Shown here one piece after another: positions 47,458 to 56,472 of a DNA stretch of 64,000 bases. Numbering within the stretch: the stretch's first letter is position 1; each line of letters opens with the position of its first letter. Source of the stretch: G963676655 sp963676655 (GTDB taxonomy: Bacteria > Verrucomicrobiota > Lentisphaeria > Victivallales > Victivallaceae); assembly GCA_963676655.2 (NCBI GenBank), contig CAXXKX010000003.1, positions 4,712,001 through 4,776,000 on the forward strand. Direction: 5' to 3'. A program made the translations under genes and the position numbers. Under the pieces are notes generated by a model. That model saw nothing but the letters and a program-made list of their open reading frames with translations, was not told where the DNA came from and did no database searches.

Positions 47458-49339
47458 CCTGAAAGTCGGCTAAAGCGTACACTATTCAGCGGAGACTCCC
47501 AGATATTCCATGAATAGTTGATCTCTGGCTACTGATTCGGTTGACCATCGGTAATTGGCCACTGCTGTTTGCACGTTTGTCGTTTCAATGCAATCAAACC
47601 AGTCCAGAATTTGAGCAAGGGAGCGTTGCTCAAGCCACTTTTTCAGTTTGTTTTCAAGTTTGATCAGTGCCTTGCTCTTCCCTGGTTCATTGATGCCAAG
47701 CCGAGCTTGCACCTCGCTTATTTTCTTTGTCAAAAAGCAATGGTATCCCAGTGTGATAAACTGTGTAAATTGTCTTCCTCTCAGGTTATCGGGATACCAT
47801 GTGCGCGGCCTGGCTCCGTCAAGTCCTCCTTTTTGAATGGCAAACAACTCCTCTATTTTTTCCCGCAATCGATAGTTTTCAAGTGCGGTAAACGTGTCCA
47901 TAGTCTGATTGCTGACGAGGGCAAAATAACCGAAATATTTCTTTGCAGCGGCGATAGCGTTGTCGTTGAAGCCTATCTTTAATTGTCCGCCACGCCCTTT
48001 TTTTGAGCAGATCAGATACTTGTCTATTTTCCTCTGCGCTGATTTCGTAAACTCAGTTGTCCCGGCTTCTATTTGCGCCTTGAGTTCAAGCAAGTCCTTG
48101 CGGAAAGCGAGTTCTTTCTTGGCTTCGTTGTCGGGAGAATAGAATACATGTACATACAGACGGCGCGTGAGAGTCTCTTTTTCTCCGGCGGCTTTGCCGT
48201 TGCGCGACCGCTGACGTTCCCGACTGAACTCGTGCATTCTGAGTGCGGTAGCTCCGCAGACGGTTGGGTCAAAAGGACACGTACTTGACATGCTCTCAAT
48301 CTGAGTTCGAAGTGCGTCTACTGTTTCGCGAACCCAAATCACATCGGGATCGACCAGTGTCAGAAATTTTATGTTGTGCAAGACAAATTCCATCATGTTT
48401 TTTTGGCTGTAATAGCCGTTGTCGGTAACGATCAGAGGACTTTCCAGATTGAGACACTTGAGTTGATCGATAGTATTTTCAATGGATATGACATCCGGTA
48501 CATTGCCGGGCTGTTTGGCAAACGCCAGCGGTTCGCGAGCCTTCACGGAATACAACGTCAACAGCTTGATTGTATTCAGTCCGTCGCCGTCCTTATTGAA
48601 TCCCCGCCGTGCTTCCGTTTGGTTTTCGGAGTAGGTCGAAATCGTAGTTGAGTCGAATGCCAGCACCATGGACTTGTCCAGATGTTCCGCCCGGGACGAA
48701 AAATAACTTTGAACTCCATCTTCATTGCGTCCAACATCCTTGAACAAGTCACTATACACATCCTCACTAATCCCCTCACTATACGGAAGCGTATGCATTA
48801 CCTGCCAGCTCTCAAGCCGTGGCAGCGTGTTGCCGCCTGTCCCGATCCAGTAGCGGGCAATAGAGAGAATTTTGGCGGCATCACCCTCGCTGAACGATAA
48901 AAATACGTCATTATCAATGCCCGAGGTTTTCCCGACCCAGTCCAGAATGTCAGTGAGGCCGGTGTGCATGCGTACCGCACCGACAAAGCTTTTCTCGCCC
49001 TTGCGCTTTTTGGGGCGTGTGGGCACCATTTCCTGCGTTCCTGACTTGATTTTCCCCTTGAGTTTCTGGCTGACAGTATAGGTCTTTCGGATTTTTGCGT
49101 TATACGCCGTTATTCGCTCATAAACATAAATATCGCCGTTTGGACGTCTTTCACGCCGTTCTCCAATGTGAGTTTTTCCAGTTATTCTTTTAGGCATTGC
49201 TCAATCTCCTTTTTAAAGTGGTAGTATTACTATAATACGTACACGTTTAAAATCAAGAAAAAAGAGTACAATTTCAGCAAGAAATCCTACTCTTGGAATT
49301 ATTTTTCGCTTAAAGTGTGCGCTTTAGCCGACTTTCAGG
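47458..49339. mobile_element. IS1634-type insertion sequence, complete
   Basis: 1882 bp. The ends begin CCTGAAAGTCGGCTAAAGCG (47458) and the inverse at 49320-49339; the match goes on about six bases with one mismatch. TTGATAT at 47451-47457 is repeated at 49340-49346, a 7-bp target duplication, so the insertion is recent and exact. Confidence 0.93.
47482..49197 (-). CDS. IS1634-family (IS4 superfamily) DDE transposase
   Basis: 571 residues, apparently intact. The DDE residues lie in MVLAFDSTTISTYSE (first Asp), PLIVTDNGYYSQKNM (second Asp) and NYRLREKIEELFAIQKGGLDG (the Y-x(2)-R-x(3)-E block of the IS4 group). The N-terminal ~70 residues are basic (DNA binding). It fills the element between the inverted repeats. 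An in-frame start at 49197 lies 142 bp inside the right end. Codon use is more GC-rich than in its neighbours, which fits acquisition. Confidence 0.93.
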   Translation of the reverse strand: MPKRITGKTHIGERRERRPNGDIYVYERITAYNAKIRKTYTVSQKLKGKIKSGTQEMVPTRPKKRKGEKSFVGAVRMHTGLTDILDWVGKTSGIDNDVFLSFSEGDAAKILSIARYWIGTGGNTLPRLESWQVMHTLPYSEGISEDVYSDLFKDVGRNEDGVQSYFSSRAEHLDKSMVLAFDSTTISTYSENQTEARRGFNKDGDGLNTIKLLTLYSVKAREPLAFAKQPGNVPDVISIENTIDQLKCLNLESPLIVTDNGYYSQKNMMEFVLHNIKFLTLVDPDVIWVRETVDALRTQIESMSSTCPFDPTVCGATALRMHEFSRERQRSRNGKAAGEKETLTRRLYVHVFYSPDNEAKKELAFRKDLLELKAQIEAGTTEFTKSAQRKIDKYLICSKKGRGGQLKIGFNDNAIAAAKKYFGYFALVSNQTMDTFTALENYRLREKIEELFAIQKGGLDGARPRTWYPDNLRGRQFTQFITLGYHCFLTKKISEVQARLGINEPGKSKALIKLENKLKKWLEQRSLAQILDWFDCIETTNVQTAVANYRWSTESVARDQLFMEYLGVSAE

Positions 49340-49717
49340 TTGATATGGTCGTTTTTAGTCATGTTTTTGCGTTATTTTGGTTGATAAGTTTTGATTGTAT
49401 TCCTATAATAATCTTTATAAACAAAAAAATCAAGGAGTTAAATATGATGCCTTGTTCAGAAAGAAAATAGTGGTGATTGGATTCCTGTTTCTGATTTTTT
49501 TTAGCTGATTTTCCCTAAAAGTTTTGACATTATTAGTTGCATGCAGTATACTATAATGTAAATGTTACATATCAAATGGAGAAATATTATTACTTTGGGA
49601 TAAGATGTTATTGACAACCTGAATAAGTTAGGAGAAAGTTGCAATTATGGCGACAAATTAATATTTTTCACAGAATGTATTTGTTTTTTCAACAACTATT
49701 AAAGAGAGGTAAAAAAA
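49340..49717. other. 378-bp leader and promoter region of the second pseudopilin
   Basis: Promoter and operator at 49524-49569. The leader shares words with the 43724-43866 leader (TTAGGAGAA, GCAATTAT, AAAGAGAGGTAAAAAA), so the whole upstream region was duplicated with the gene. Confidence 0.7.
49524..49569 (+). promoter_or_regulatory. promoter with TGTAA-N3-TTACA operator
   Basis: TTGACA (49524-49529), 17-bp spacer, TATACT (49547-49552), then TGTAAATGTTACA (49557-49569). The operator is identical to that at 43711-43723. Confidence 0.87.
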
Positions 49718-50413
49718 ATGAAAAAGAAAACGAATTTCACATTAATAGAACTTCTGGTTGTAATTGCTATTATTGCAATTTTAGCATCAATGTTATTACC
49801 GGCTTTAAGTAAAGCGCGTGAAAAAGGTCATGAAATAGCATGCGCCAGTAATATGAAACAAATTGGAACTGCAGTATTGCAATATGCAGGAGACAACGAT
49901 GATCATATCCCGATGGCTCGTAATTCAACCGCGTATTATTATACATGGGCTTCTCGCTGGATATACCATACTATGAAATATATAACCCCGACAGAATGGA
50001 ATGGACGGACAGATGTGCCGGCAATTTATGTTTGTAATGCTACCCTGGGACGATTGGAACACAGGACATTAGCAGGTAAGGATCATGGCAATTATATGTA
50101 TAACGATCACGCTGGAGACAGAAACTCTAGCGGTATGATATCCGGTTACGAATCGCGTAAACTCTCACGTTGTAAAAAGCCCTCTATAGCTTCACTTTTA
50201 ATAGACGGTGAATGCAACAGGCTAAGCGCTACAACGTATGTTATCGGTTATGGAAATGCTGCTAATTATATAGATAGCAGGCATCCAAGTGGCTCCAATA
50301 ATAATTTATATGCCGATGGACATGTGGACAAAACAAGAGTTCACATGATCGTGCCAATGCAGCAGAGGCTTATTTATGGTTGGGACTATAACGTTCCAAC
50401 TGCTATATGGTAA
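49718..50413 (+). CDS. type II secretion-type pseudopilin
   Basis: 231 residues. MKKKTN then FTLIELLVVIAIIAILAS, with Asn before the cleavage site and Glu5 present. The C-terminal box is NNLYADGHVDKTRV. It is the same length as 43867-44562 with collinear motifs (YYTWASRWIYHTMKYITP against YQWSARWITLTMKYMTP), so the two are recent duplicates. GAGAGG ribosome site. It leads the transcript from the 49524 promoter and is followed by a long hairpin element and then the 1212-residue protein gene. Confidence 0.93.
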   Translation: MKKKTNFTLIELLVVIAIIAILASMLLPALSKAREKGHEIACASNMKQIGTAVLQYAGDNDDHIPMARNSTAYYYTWASRWIYHTMKYITPTEWNGRTDVPAIYVCNATLGRLEHRTLAGKDHGNYMYNDHAGDRNSSGMISGYESRKLSRCKKPSIASLLIDGECNRLSATTYVIGYGNAANYIDSRHPSGSNNNLYADGHVDKTRVHMIVPMQQRLIYGWDYNVPTAIW

Positions 50414-50424
50414 AACTTCTATAA

Positions 50425-50591
50425 AGAGCTAATTTCAAAACTATTTCGAGATATTTTTGATTTTTAGCGGCAAATTTAGCATTTGAGCTCAATTACATAC
50501 CCTGCTGGTATGCTCATTCGCGCAAAAGACTAAATTTTCTCGCTAAAAACACTAAAAATAATACTCAAACTGGAGTTTTGAAATCAGCTCT
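50425..50591. repeat. 167-bp imperfect palindromic element (MITE-like)
   Basis: AGAGCTAATTTCAAAACT at 50425 is the inverse of 50574-50591 except for one base. Inner segments also pair (TTTTTAGCG...AAATTTAG with CTAAATTT...CGCTAAAAA). The end sequence resembles the short hairpins at 11236 and 41173. It lies between pseudopilin and giant protein genes and could slow transcription. Confidence 0.7.
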
Positions 50592-50876
50592 AAAGTATTT
50601 TTATTCACTGTGCCTGACTGGCAATGGGGGTTGTCTCAAAGATTCTCGTGCAAAATATACTGTCGCCTTGTGGAGTTTTTTTCTTTACCATTTGAACTCC
50701 GATGGCCTGGTGCAGGGAGAGATTCTGCCGAGTCGTATAAAGGGGGCACTGGCCCTTTCCCAATATGCAATGCGGCGGTATTCGAACGAGAAATGTTCAG
50801 GAAATTACGATAAATAACTTGCACACGACGTTATTTTTTAATAAAATAAATAAACATAAAAATCAAAGGACTCAGT
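50592..50876. other. spacer between palindromic element and giant protein gene
   Basis: No supported gene. An 79-codon plus frame (50578-50817) starts inside the palindrome, has no ribosome site and no family resemblance. Confidence 0.55.
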
Positions 50877-53800
50877 ATGAAAAAATTATTTATTATTATG
50901 ATGTTGAACTGTTTCTGCCTAATCAGTTTAACTGCCGCTTTACTTAAAAATGGTGATTTTGAAATCACTAAAAATGGAAAGCCTAAATTTTGGAGAGTTC
51001 ATGGCTTAGAACTTAACTGTGTAAAAACAGATTTCCCCAGAGGGGAAGCTTCTATCGTTTTTAAGAAAAGTGGTAGTATAAAAACTCAAAATATTGTTCA
51101 AACTTTAGAACAGCCTTTAAAGGCTGGATGCACCTATAGAGTTAGTTTTTTTGCTAAAGGGGAAAAGTTTGGACAGCAGTTGACTGTTTTCTTTTTTAGC
51201 GGCAAAACGAAGGAAGTAAAGCATTGCAATAGATGGAAAAGGTTCCAGTTAACTAAAAACTGGAAAAAATATATTTTCGAACACACTTTTGCAACTGGCC
51301 AGGGCTGGCAGGAACGAAAGTTTAGTTTTGGTTTTTATGGTGAAAAATATGGAAGCACTACCTGGATAGATGATGTTGAAATTTCTGAAGTCATCGGCAA
51401 GGCCGCAAATAAGGCTGCAGATAAAAACGATGAATTAATCAAATTCAAGTCCGGCAGCAGAAAAAATATGGTGATTAACCCGGGATTTGAATTTGAATGG
51501 CAGGGCTGGATGGTATATGGACTAAGGGATGTAACAAGGTCATATAATGATACAGTTGCAGAGCGTATAACATTTAGTTCTGAAAAAGCGCATAGTGGAA
51601 AATGCTTGATAATCCCGCCGAATAATTCAATACAATCCATAAAATATCCCCTTGACCAAAAAGCAACTTATACACTCTCTTTTTATGCCCGTAAAGGGAA
51701 AGCGATCCCTGGAGGTCAAAATAGCGTTAGTGTCGGTGTAAAAACTCCAATGTTCCGGTCAGTAAGGATGGAAATTGGCAAAAAACTTACCAGTCAATGG
51801 AAAAGGTTCTGCTTGAAAATACCCGGCCGTAAACTGCACAAAAACATAAAAAGCGGTCAACCTTACCCTGAATTTCTTGCGAATTCTTTTTGTATATTTG
51901 CTGCCACCAAAGATACAGAATGTTTTTTCGACTCTTTCCAGTTAGAAAAAGGACCTATGACTAAATATGATCCAGGTTACCAGGTGGGCGTAAAACCAGA
52001 GGTGGCTGACGGTCTTTATGTTAAAGGCATTAAAAAGAATTTAACGATTATTGCGACCTCCCCTAAGGGCTTTTCCGAAGAATTGACCTTAAAGGCTCAA
52101 GCTGCAGATATTTACGGAGCGGTACTTTGGCGGAAAAAGTTCGATATTCCTAAATCCACGCAGAAAATTTTAAAATGGGAAGTGACTCTTGACAACGCCC
52201 TTTTGGGGGTTGTAAATGTGCAGGTTGATTTACTGAAAAAGAGCTCACCGGGCAAGCCCATTGCCATTTGTACAGGAAGATATGTAGTTATTGATTCCCT
52301 CAAACCGCTCAGGCCGAACCACCTGATGGCCGGCCTTTCCTGGGAGGAGGTTATTTCGCCTATGTGGCAGACTGCGGAAAGACTTCGAATCGCCAGTGAT
52401 GTACTTGGGATGTCCGCAACCAAATTACATCCATTGGAACCAAGAAATGCCCCCAAAGGATATATTTATGATGAGAAAGCGCAGAGTAAGCGGATTCCTA
52501 TGCTTATGAAAAAGGCTGCTCTTTATAAAAAATATAATTGGGGTTTATGTGTAAGTTTCCATCCATATATGGGCTGGCCTTTTTATCCTCATTCGTATCG
52601 TCCACTATCTCCGGAAGAAAAAGAAAAAGCCTACAATAAATTTGCCGATAAATTAATTGCCCATTCAAAACTATTTAACGGTACTTTTGACCATATTCTA
52701 GCGCTGGGCGAGCCGAACAATTACAGCGTGAAAAATGGTCCGGATAAAGGGAAAAAGATTTTTCCTCCGGATGAGTACGCAAGATTCTTGATCAGCATGT
52801 ATAAACACTTCGAGAAAAAAGGAGTAAAGATTCCTCTCGCCGCCAGTATGAGCGGTTATGCGGTGGATGATTATTTGAAGGCAATTTGTAAAAGCGGCGC
52901 TTATAAATATCTCGATACCCTTAACGCTCACTATTATCGGTCGACTCCGGAGACTGGTAGGGGACTGTATGAAGATATTGCGCGTCATAAAGCATTGATG
53001 AAAAAATACAATGCGAAAATGAAGATTATAAATACAGAGACATATTATGGTCTTCTGAGTATGTATACAACAACCTACGGAGAATATAACGGACCAAGTT
53101 TTTCTATACTGGAGGATGATCAAGCCGGCCGTACTCTCCAGGCGGTTCTTCATCAGGCAGCTCATGATGTTCCCTTTTATATTTTTAATTTAAATTCGTC
53201 TATATTTAGAATAGGGGTAACTAATCCGGTATTTTATTATATGGGCTTTGGCGGCTACCGGTTCTTAAGCCAGAAATTAGTCGACTTAAAACAAGCTGAA
53301 AATGTTGATATTAATAAAAAAATACGTTGCTTTATTTTTGAAAAACAAAATGGGGAAAAATTTGTTTCTATAAATACTAAATTGTATGAAACAAAAGGGA
53401 CTATGACAGTTCCCCAAAGCTGTAAAGCCTATGATGTGAATGGTAATCCTTTGTCCAAAAAAGAGATTCCGGTTTCTTATCTTCCTGGTTACTTTATTTT
53501 TCCGGTTGCTGTCTCCGTGGAAAGCATTAAAAAAGAGCTGCAGGAAGTGGCGTTCACCGGATTGGAGTTTCCTGTTGAAGTAACTTTTGGTGTTAAGTAC
53601 CCAAGCCAAAAGCTGACGTTAAAGGCCGGTAACAACCAAAAAAATCCTGTATCCTTTAAGCTCAGTTTTAAGGATAAACCGCAATGGGCCTCTAAAATTA
53701 AAGATGTTTCCATGAAGCTGAAAGGCAAAGAGCAAAAAGAACTGGATTTATTAACTATTTCAGAGCCGCTTGTCTGGAATAAAGATTACAAACTGAACTA

Positions 53801-54515
53801 TAGCCTGGAGTCCGCTGATTCTATTATATCAAGTTCATTTAAAATACCAGGTTTATTTATTAAGAAATCGGCTGCCGAAGTGGTTATCGACGGTGAAATG
53901 TCAGATTGGAATAAAGAGGATCTGATGTTTATGGATAAAAAATGCTTACGTAAAGGTTATGAAAAGGTTCATGGAGGAAATGATGACTTTTCCGCCAGTT
54001 TAGGTGTTAAATGGGATGACCAGAATTTTTACGTATTAGTAGTCGTAACCGACAACAAAATATCTCATGGTAAAGGTTTTCTTAACGCATTACATCAAAA
54101 TGACTCCCTACAGATTTATTTTGATGAAAAAAATAACGCTAAAGACAGTTCAATCGGATATGACTACGATGATGTGGTCTACAGTATCGGCATGGACAAA
54201 TATGGTAAGCCTGTTGCCTTTCTTGACAAGAACCCTTCGGGAAGATTTGTCGGTGAGGGTAACGCTCTAAGCGGTATTGATAAAGATGTGGAAATTGGAT
54301 ACAAAAAATTAAAAAATGGTTATATTTTTGAGTTAAAGTTTCCCCGGAGAACCCTGCCGTTTATTGATTTCAAAGAAGGTACTGCGTTTGGGTTTTCCAT
54401 GTTTATTCATGATAGTGACGGCAAAGGGCGTAAGCAGTCCATGATTTTAGGAGACACTAAAGTTTCACCGTATCTACACCCCCAGACTTGGAAAAAAGTT
54501 AAATTGATTAAATAA
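50877..54515 (+). CDS. giant secreted CBM / TIM-barrel / CBM9 protein
   Basis: 1212 residues, signal peptide at once (KKLFIIMMLNCFCLISLTAA). Two CBM4/9-like jellyrolls (about 20-165 and 190-370; the second opens NMVINPGFEFEWQGWM, almost the same words as the paralogue at 37436-41155). The TIM-barrel-like part (about 490-810) has HILALGEPNNYS and IINTETYYG, the candidate acid/base and nucleophile Glu. The C-terminal CBM9-like domain (about 1005-1210) starts VVIDGEMSDWNKED and includes VGEGNALSGIDKDVEIGYKK. A secreted glycoside hydrolase of clan GH-A is the best guess. It is transcribed after the pseudopilin; a second regulated promoter begins right after its stop. Confidence 0.88.
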   Translation: MKKLFIIMMLNCFCLISLTAALLKNGDFEITKNGKPKFWRVHGLELNCVKTDFPRGEASIVFKKSGSIKTQNIVQTLEQPLKAGCTYRVSFFAKGEKFGQQLTVFFFSGKTKEVKHCNRWKRFQLTKNWKKYIFEHTFATGQGWQERKFSFGFYGEKYGSTTWIDDVEISEVIGKAANKAADKNDELIKFKSGSRKNMVINPGFEFEWQGWMVYGLRDVTRSYNDTVAERITFSSEKAHSGKCLIIPPNNSIQSIKYPLDQKATYTLSFYARKGKAIPGGQNSVSVGVKTPMFRSVRMEIGKKLTSQWKRFCLKIPGRKLHKNIKSGQPYPEFLANSFCIFAATKDTECFFDSFQLEKGPMTKYDPGYQVGVKPEVADGLYVKGIKKNLTIIATSPKGFSEELTLKAQAADIYGAVLWRKKFDIPKSTQKILKWEVTLDNALLGVVNVQVDLLKKSSPGKPIAICTGRYVVIDSLKPLRPNHLMAGLSWEEVISPMWQTAERLRIASDVLGMSATKLHPLEPRNAPKGYIYDEKAQSKRIPMLMKKAALYKKYNWGLCVSFHPYMGWPFYPHSYRPLSPEEKEKAYNKFADKLIAHSKLFNGTFDHILALGEPNNYSVKNGPDKGKKIFPPDEYARFLISMYKHFEKKGVKIPLAASMSGYAVDDYLKAICKSGAYKYLDTLNAHYYRSTPETGRGLYEDIARHKALMKKYNAKMKIINTETYYGLLSMYTTTYGEYNGPSFSILEDDQAGRTLQAVLHQAAHDVPFYIFNLNSSIFRIGVTNPVFYYMGFGGYRFLSQKLVDLKQAENVDINKKIRCFIFEKQNGEKFVSINTKLYETKGTMTVPQSCKAYDVNGNPLSKKEIPVSYLPGYFIFPVAVSVESIKKELQEVAFTGLEFPVEVTFGVKYPSQKLTLKAGNNQKNPVSFKLSFKDKPQWASKIKDVSMKLKGKEQKELDLLTISEPLVWNKDYKLNYSLESADSIISSSFKIPGLFIKKSAAEVVIDGEMSDWNKEDLMFMDKKCLRKGYEKVHGGNDDFSASLGVKWDDQNFYVLVVVTDNKISHGKGFLNALHQNDSLQIYFDEKNNAKDSSIGYDYDDVVYSIGMDKYGKPVAFLDKNPSGRFVGEGNALSGIDKDVEIGYKKLKNGYIFELKFPRRTLPFIDFKEGTAFGFSMFIHDSDGKGRKQSMILGDTKVSPYLHPQTWKKVKLIK

Positions 54516-54531
54516 ATTCTTTTCTCGGGCA

Positions 54532-54574
54532 TTGACAAACGCCTATTGTTACACTATAATATGTAACAGTTACA
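54532..54574 (+). promoter_or_regulatory. consensus promoter with perfect TGTAAC operator
   Basis: TTGACA (54532-54537), 17-bp spacer, TATAAT (54555-54560), one base, then TGTAACAGTTACA (54562-54574). Spacing between -10 and operator is the same as at 43407-43449. Confidence 0.9.
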
Positions 54575-54590
54575 ATTTAATTGTAAAGCT

Positions 54591-54625
54591 GCAACACAAT
54601 ACTTAATATCCAAGGCTTGTGTTGC
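54591..54625 (+). promoter_or_regulatory. leader hairpin of the 54714 gene
   Basis: GCAACACAA (54591-54599) pairs with TTGTGTTGC (54617-54625). The loop contains ACTTAATATCCAAGG, close to ACTTTATCCAAGG in the leader at 43360-43388, while stem bases differ with pairing kept. Confidence 0.7.
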
Positions 54626-54713
54626 ACTATGAAAGGTGTCAAAGCTTATTTTGTTGACCCAGGTCACAAACGATGTTGAAATATTATTTGGAATAACCAA
54701 AAGGAAGAATAAA

Positions 54714-56405
54714 ATGAAACAGGAATTTATCCCTTTAAAAATAAAATGGCAGGAAGAGCCGTTGCGGATGGACTCTATTTCTATAGCGTCAAAAAAAATC
54801 AGCAGTGAAATGCCTTTCGGGATTAATGTCAATAAGATTGATATACCTCTTAAGAATGATAAGGCTGTATTTCCCGGTTTTGATGTAAAAATAAAAAAAG
54901 AAGACAATGTAAAAGATGAACAGGGACTTGATCTTTCCGCTGACATCTCTTCGCAGCAACCAATAGAGTGCCTGACCTGGAAGATATGCCTGCCTCCATT
55001 CCCATTGCATGTCGGTGGAAGAATATATCCTACATCGGAATTAATGAAAGGTTTCGGCAAATCGGTTGAAGATGCCAGTAATGCAAGCAACGCCTTAAGG
55101 CTTTCAAAACTACTCCTGCTGGATGCCGGTGAATTCTGGATTTATGTTGGTATGCAGGATAGCATGGAAACGCTTGGACACGGCGGTTGTATTGGTGCTG
55201 ATGTACAATTCAAGGATAATTGCTGGAATCTTACATGGCATTGCAAGCCCAAAGCCCCTTATCCGAAATCATTTGAATTTCCGCCATTGCTGTTAAGAGC
55301 TTTTTCAAGTAAAGAAGCGGCGATAGACTATCACAAGGCGTGGATGAAAAAAACGTACAATTTAATCGAAAAAGAAAAAAATCCGGAAATACCCGAATGG
55401 CTGCATGAAACAAAACTTTATCTTCAACTCAATCTGGGTAACAGTAACGAACCGTGTGTACCGCATGATTTTGAAGATATATTAAACTGTATGAAGGATC
55501 TGGTGGCGATGGGCTGCCCTAAACACACATGCATCTATATCCCGGCTTACGGCAGTACCCATTTCAGTGATAACTTCGATAATTCAGGTACTCATTTTAA
55601 TATCGGCATCCTCCAGTACCCCTTCGATAAACCGCGGTTCGGAGGTATTGAAAAATTCAGGGAATTAATGAAATATGCAAAAGAAAATGACTTTCATATT
55701 ATTCCCCATGAATCGATAAATTTGTTCAGCATTTATGAGACAAAGCATAATCGCGTTAATCCATTTACTCCACAATTTATGCCTTTTTTCAAATGTGAGC
55801 CAAGTGGTCAGTTTTCGGGTCCATGGCCTCCTCGCGGCATGGAGAAAATATATCCGTATCGAACATATTATTTAAGTCCTTACCCGGAAGTTCAGGAAAT
55901 ATTCCTCAAAGCGTTTGATCACTTTGTCAATGATCTTGGCATTGATTTTCTTTATTTTGACTCATTGGGCTTTTGCGGCAATGATCCTTATTGCGATCTG
56001 GCAAAAGGCACCAGGCAGCTAATTGCAAGATTGAAAGAGAATCATCCACACATCGCTATTGCCGGAGAAATCGCGGATGAGAAAAGTATCAATCTGGCTC
56101 ATATCTGGCACCAGGGCGCACTCGGTGGAGTTAAAAATAACCTTCGGGATCAAAATAGTGGTATCAAATGTGACAGCAGTCTTTTATACGGGTTGTATGG
56201 AGACTTCTGCTACTTTGTGCCGCATACGAGCGCCCCGTCACACATCTACCAACGTGGCGGCGAAGGCATCGGCCTTTACGGGGAAGAGTTGCATAAATTG
56301 AATCAGTCCTATTATAACAAGGATAATTGTATTCAACATCTAAAGCTGAATTATCGCGATTATAAAATCGATCCATGGGCAAAGAAAGTAATAAAATCTC
56401 TTTAA
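54714..56405 (+). CDS. cytoplasmic TIM-barrel protein of unknown specificity (DUF6259-like?)
   Basis: 563 residues from ATG 54714, chosen for AAGGAAG (54700-54706); a frame open from 54636 would overlap the leader. No signal peptide. Beta-rich N-terminal half to about 200. The barrel includes PKHTCIYIPAYGSTHFSDN, ENDFHIIPHESINLFSIYET and LGIDFLYFDSLGFCGNDPYC, where the Asp in YFD is a candidate catalytic residue, then IAIAGEIADEKSI. The set of motifs reminds me of DUF6259 proteins, low confidence. It is the first gene behind its own operator-controlled promoter, with the double esterase 67 bp downstream. Confidence 0.78.
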   Translation: MKQEFIPLKIKWQEEPLRMDSISIASKKISSEMPFGINVNKIDIPLKNDKAVFPGFDVKIKKEDNVKDEQGLDLSADISSQQPIECLTWKICLPPFPLHVGGRIYPTSELMKGFGKSVEDASNASNALRLSKLLLLDAGEFWIYVGMQDSMETLGHGGCIGADVQFKDNCWNLTWHCKPKAPYPKSFEFPPLLLRAFSSKEAAIDYHKAWMKKTYNLIEKEKNPEIPEWLHETKLYLQLNLGNSNEPCVPHDFEDILNCMKDLVAMGCPKHTCIYIPAYGSTHFSDNFDNSGTHFNIGILQYPFDKPRFGGIEKFRELMKYAKENDFHIIPHESINLFSIYETKHNRVNPFTPQFMPFFKCEPSGQFSGPWPPRGMEKIYPYRTYYLSPYPEVQEIFLKAFDHFVNDLGIDFLYFDSLGFCGNDPYCDLAKGTRQLIARLKENHPHIAIAGEIADEKSINLAHIWHQGALGGVKNNLRDQNSGIKCDSSLLYGLYGDFCYFVPHTSAPSHIYQRGGEGIGLYGEELHKLNQSYYNKDNCIQHLKLNYRDYKIDPWAKKVIKSL

Positions 56406-56472
56406 CTGAATAGTGCCGACGCGAAAATAGTATTGAATAATCCATAACTTAAGTTCCCCAGAGGAAAAGAAA

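Noticed and set aside
50578..50817. 79-codon plus frame before the giant protein gene
   Set aside because: It starts in the arm of the palindromic element, has no ribosome site and no recognisable sequence.
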